Origin: Trinickia diaoshuihuensis
GTDB lineage: Bacteria > Pseudomonadota > Gammaproteobacteria > Burkholderiales > Burkholderiaceae
Length of the DNA: 64,000 nucleotides
NCBI RefSeq assembly: GCF_003390925.1
Contig: NZ_QUBS01000089.1
Location: 186,001 to 250,000 of the forward strand
Direction of reading: 5' to 3'
In this document: positions 63,892 through 64,000 of the stretch, piece by piece
Layout: each line of letters begins with the position of its first letter
Numbering within the stretch: position 1 is the first letter of the stretch
The notes under the pieces: generated by a model
Told to the model about the DNA's origin: nothing
The model's database searches: none
Seen by the model: the letters and a program-made list of their open reading frames with translations, nothing else
Made by a program: the position numbers and the translations under genes

Positions 63892-64000
63892 GTGCAACTG
63901 ACGGAACTGATAGAAACCACGGTCTCGAGCATGGGCTACGAGCTCGTGGACCTCGAGCGCACCGGGCGCGGCATGCTGTGTATTTATATCGACCAGCCCG
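63892..64000 (+). CDS. rimP: Ribosome maturation factor RimP, partial (5' end)
   Basis: The first 36 codons from GTG 63892 read [27 protein letters not shown] and then MLCIYIDQP, the standard RimP N-terminus (MGYELVDLE...IYID). AGAGGG precedes the GTG. RimP helps mature the 30S subunit and usually leads the rimP-nusA-infB operon, which should lie beyond the right edge. Confidence 0.88.
   Translation, partial: MQLTELIETTVSSMGYELVDLERTGRGMLCIYIDQP

Overview
The window is high-GC (about two thirds G+C) beta-proteobacterial chromosome, almost certainly Burkholderiaceae (Burkholderia sensu lato: Burkholderia, Paraburkholderia, Trinickia or Caballeronia). The evidence is an ornibactin/malleobactin-type siderophore locus in the order typical of that group, a BamC gene, and the housekeeping run scpB - rluB - rimP at the right edge. 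No database search was possible. Family names come from motifs and gene order, and gene symbols are given only where both agree.

Region 1 (1-29.5 kb) is a complete iron-acquisition locus. A Fur-type site precedes orbS, an ECF sigma factor of the PvdS type. Three exact TAAA-N17-CGTC promoters follow: one inside the end of orbS for orbH-G-C-D-F-B, and a divergent pair between orbE and orbI. The genes encode an MbtH-like protein, an aspartate beta-hydroxylase, an ABC importer (ATPase, fused permease, binding protein), a FhuF-type reductase, a PvdE-type exporter, two NRPSs (A-T-C-A-T-E-C-A-T and C-A-T-C), ornithine N-hydroxylase PvdA, TonB receptor OrbA and two related GNAT acyltransferases. Binding-pocket residues read by eye predict OHOrn-like / D-Asp / Ser / OHOrn-like, with a last C domain suited to amine release. 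The PvdF formyltransferase of ornibactin clusters is absent.

Region 2 (29.5-35.4 kb) holds small stress-type genes (BON protein, SDR, thioredoxin-like, proline-rich mini-proteins, a Lys/Ala-rich DUF6496-type protein) and a lipoprotein serine carboxypeptidase followed by an EF-hand protein. That two-gene module recurs, inverted, at 40.1-42.3 kb. Between the copies lies an unusual operon (35.7-38.5 kb): a cyclic-nucleotide-binding protein with a FliG-like C-terminus plus a MotA/MotB pair, convergent with an isolated fliD.

Region 3 (42.9-51.2 kb) has a LysR regulator with a divergent MFS transporter, a frameshifted TPR gene, a second OrbA-like receptor, a lipoprotein, a diguanylate cyclase and a GST.

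Region 4 (51.6-54.6 kb) is a lower-GC, probably acquired three-gene operon of nucleotide metabolism (P-loop kinase-like, membrane-anchored dCTP-deaminase/dUTPase-like, ThyX). It abuts a tRNA-Leu(UAA) gene that is interrupted in its anticodon loop by a 282-nt group I intron.

Region 5 (54.7-64 kb) returns to core genome: bamC, several small conserved genes, a DUF218 protein, a stand-alone IS5-type transposase N-terminal domain, scpB, rluB, and a leader RNA before rimP. The strongest findings are the intron-split tRNA, the cNMP/FliG-MotAB operon, the nucleotide-metabolism island and the pvdF-less siderophore locus.
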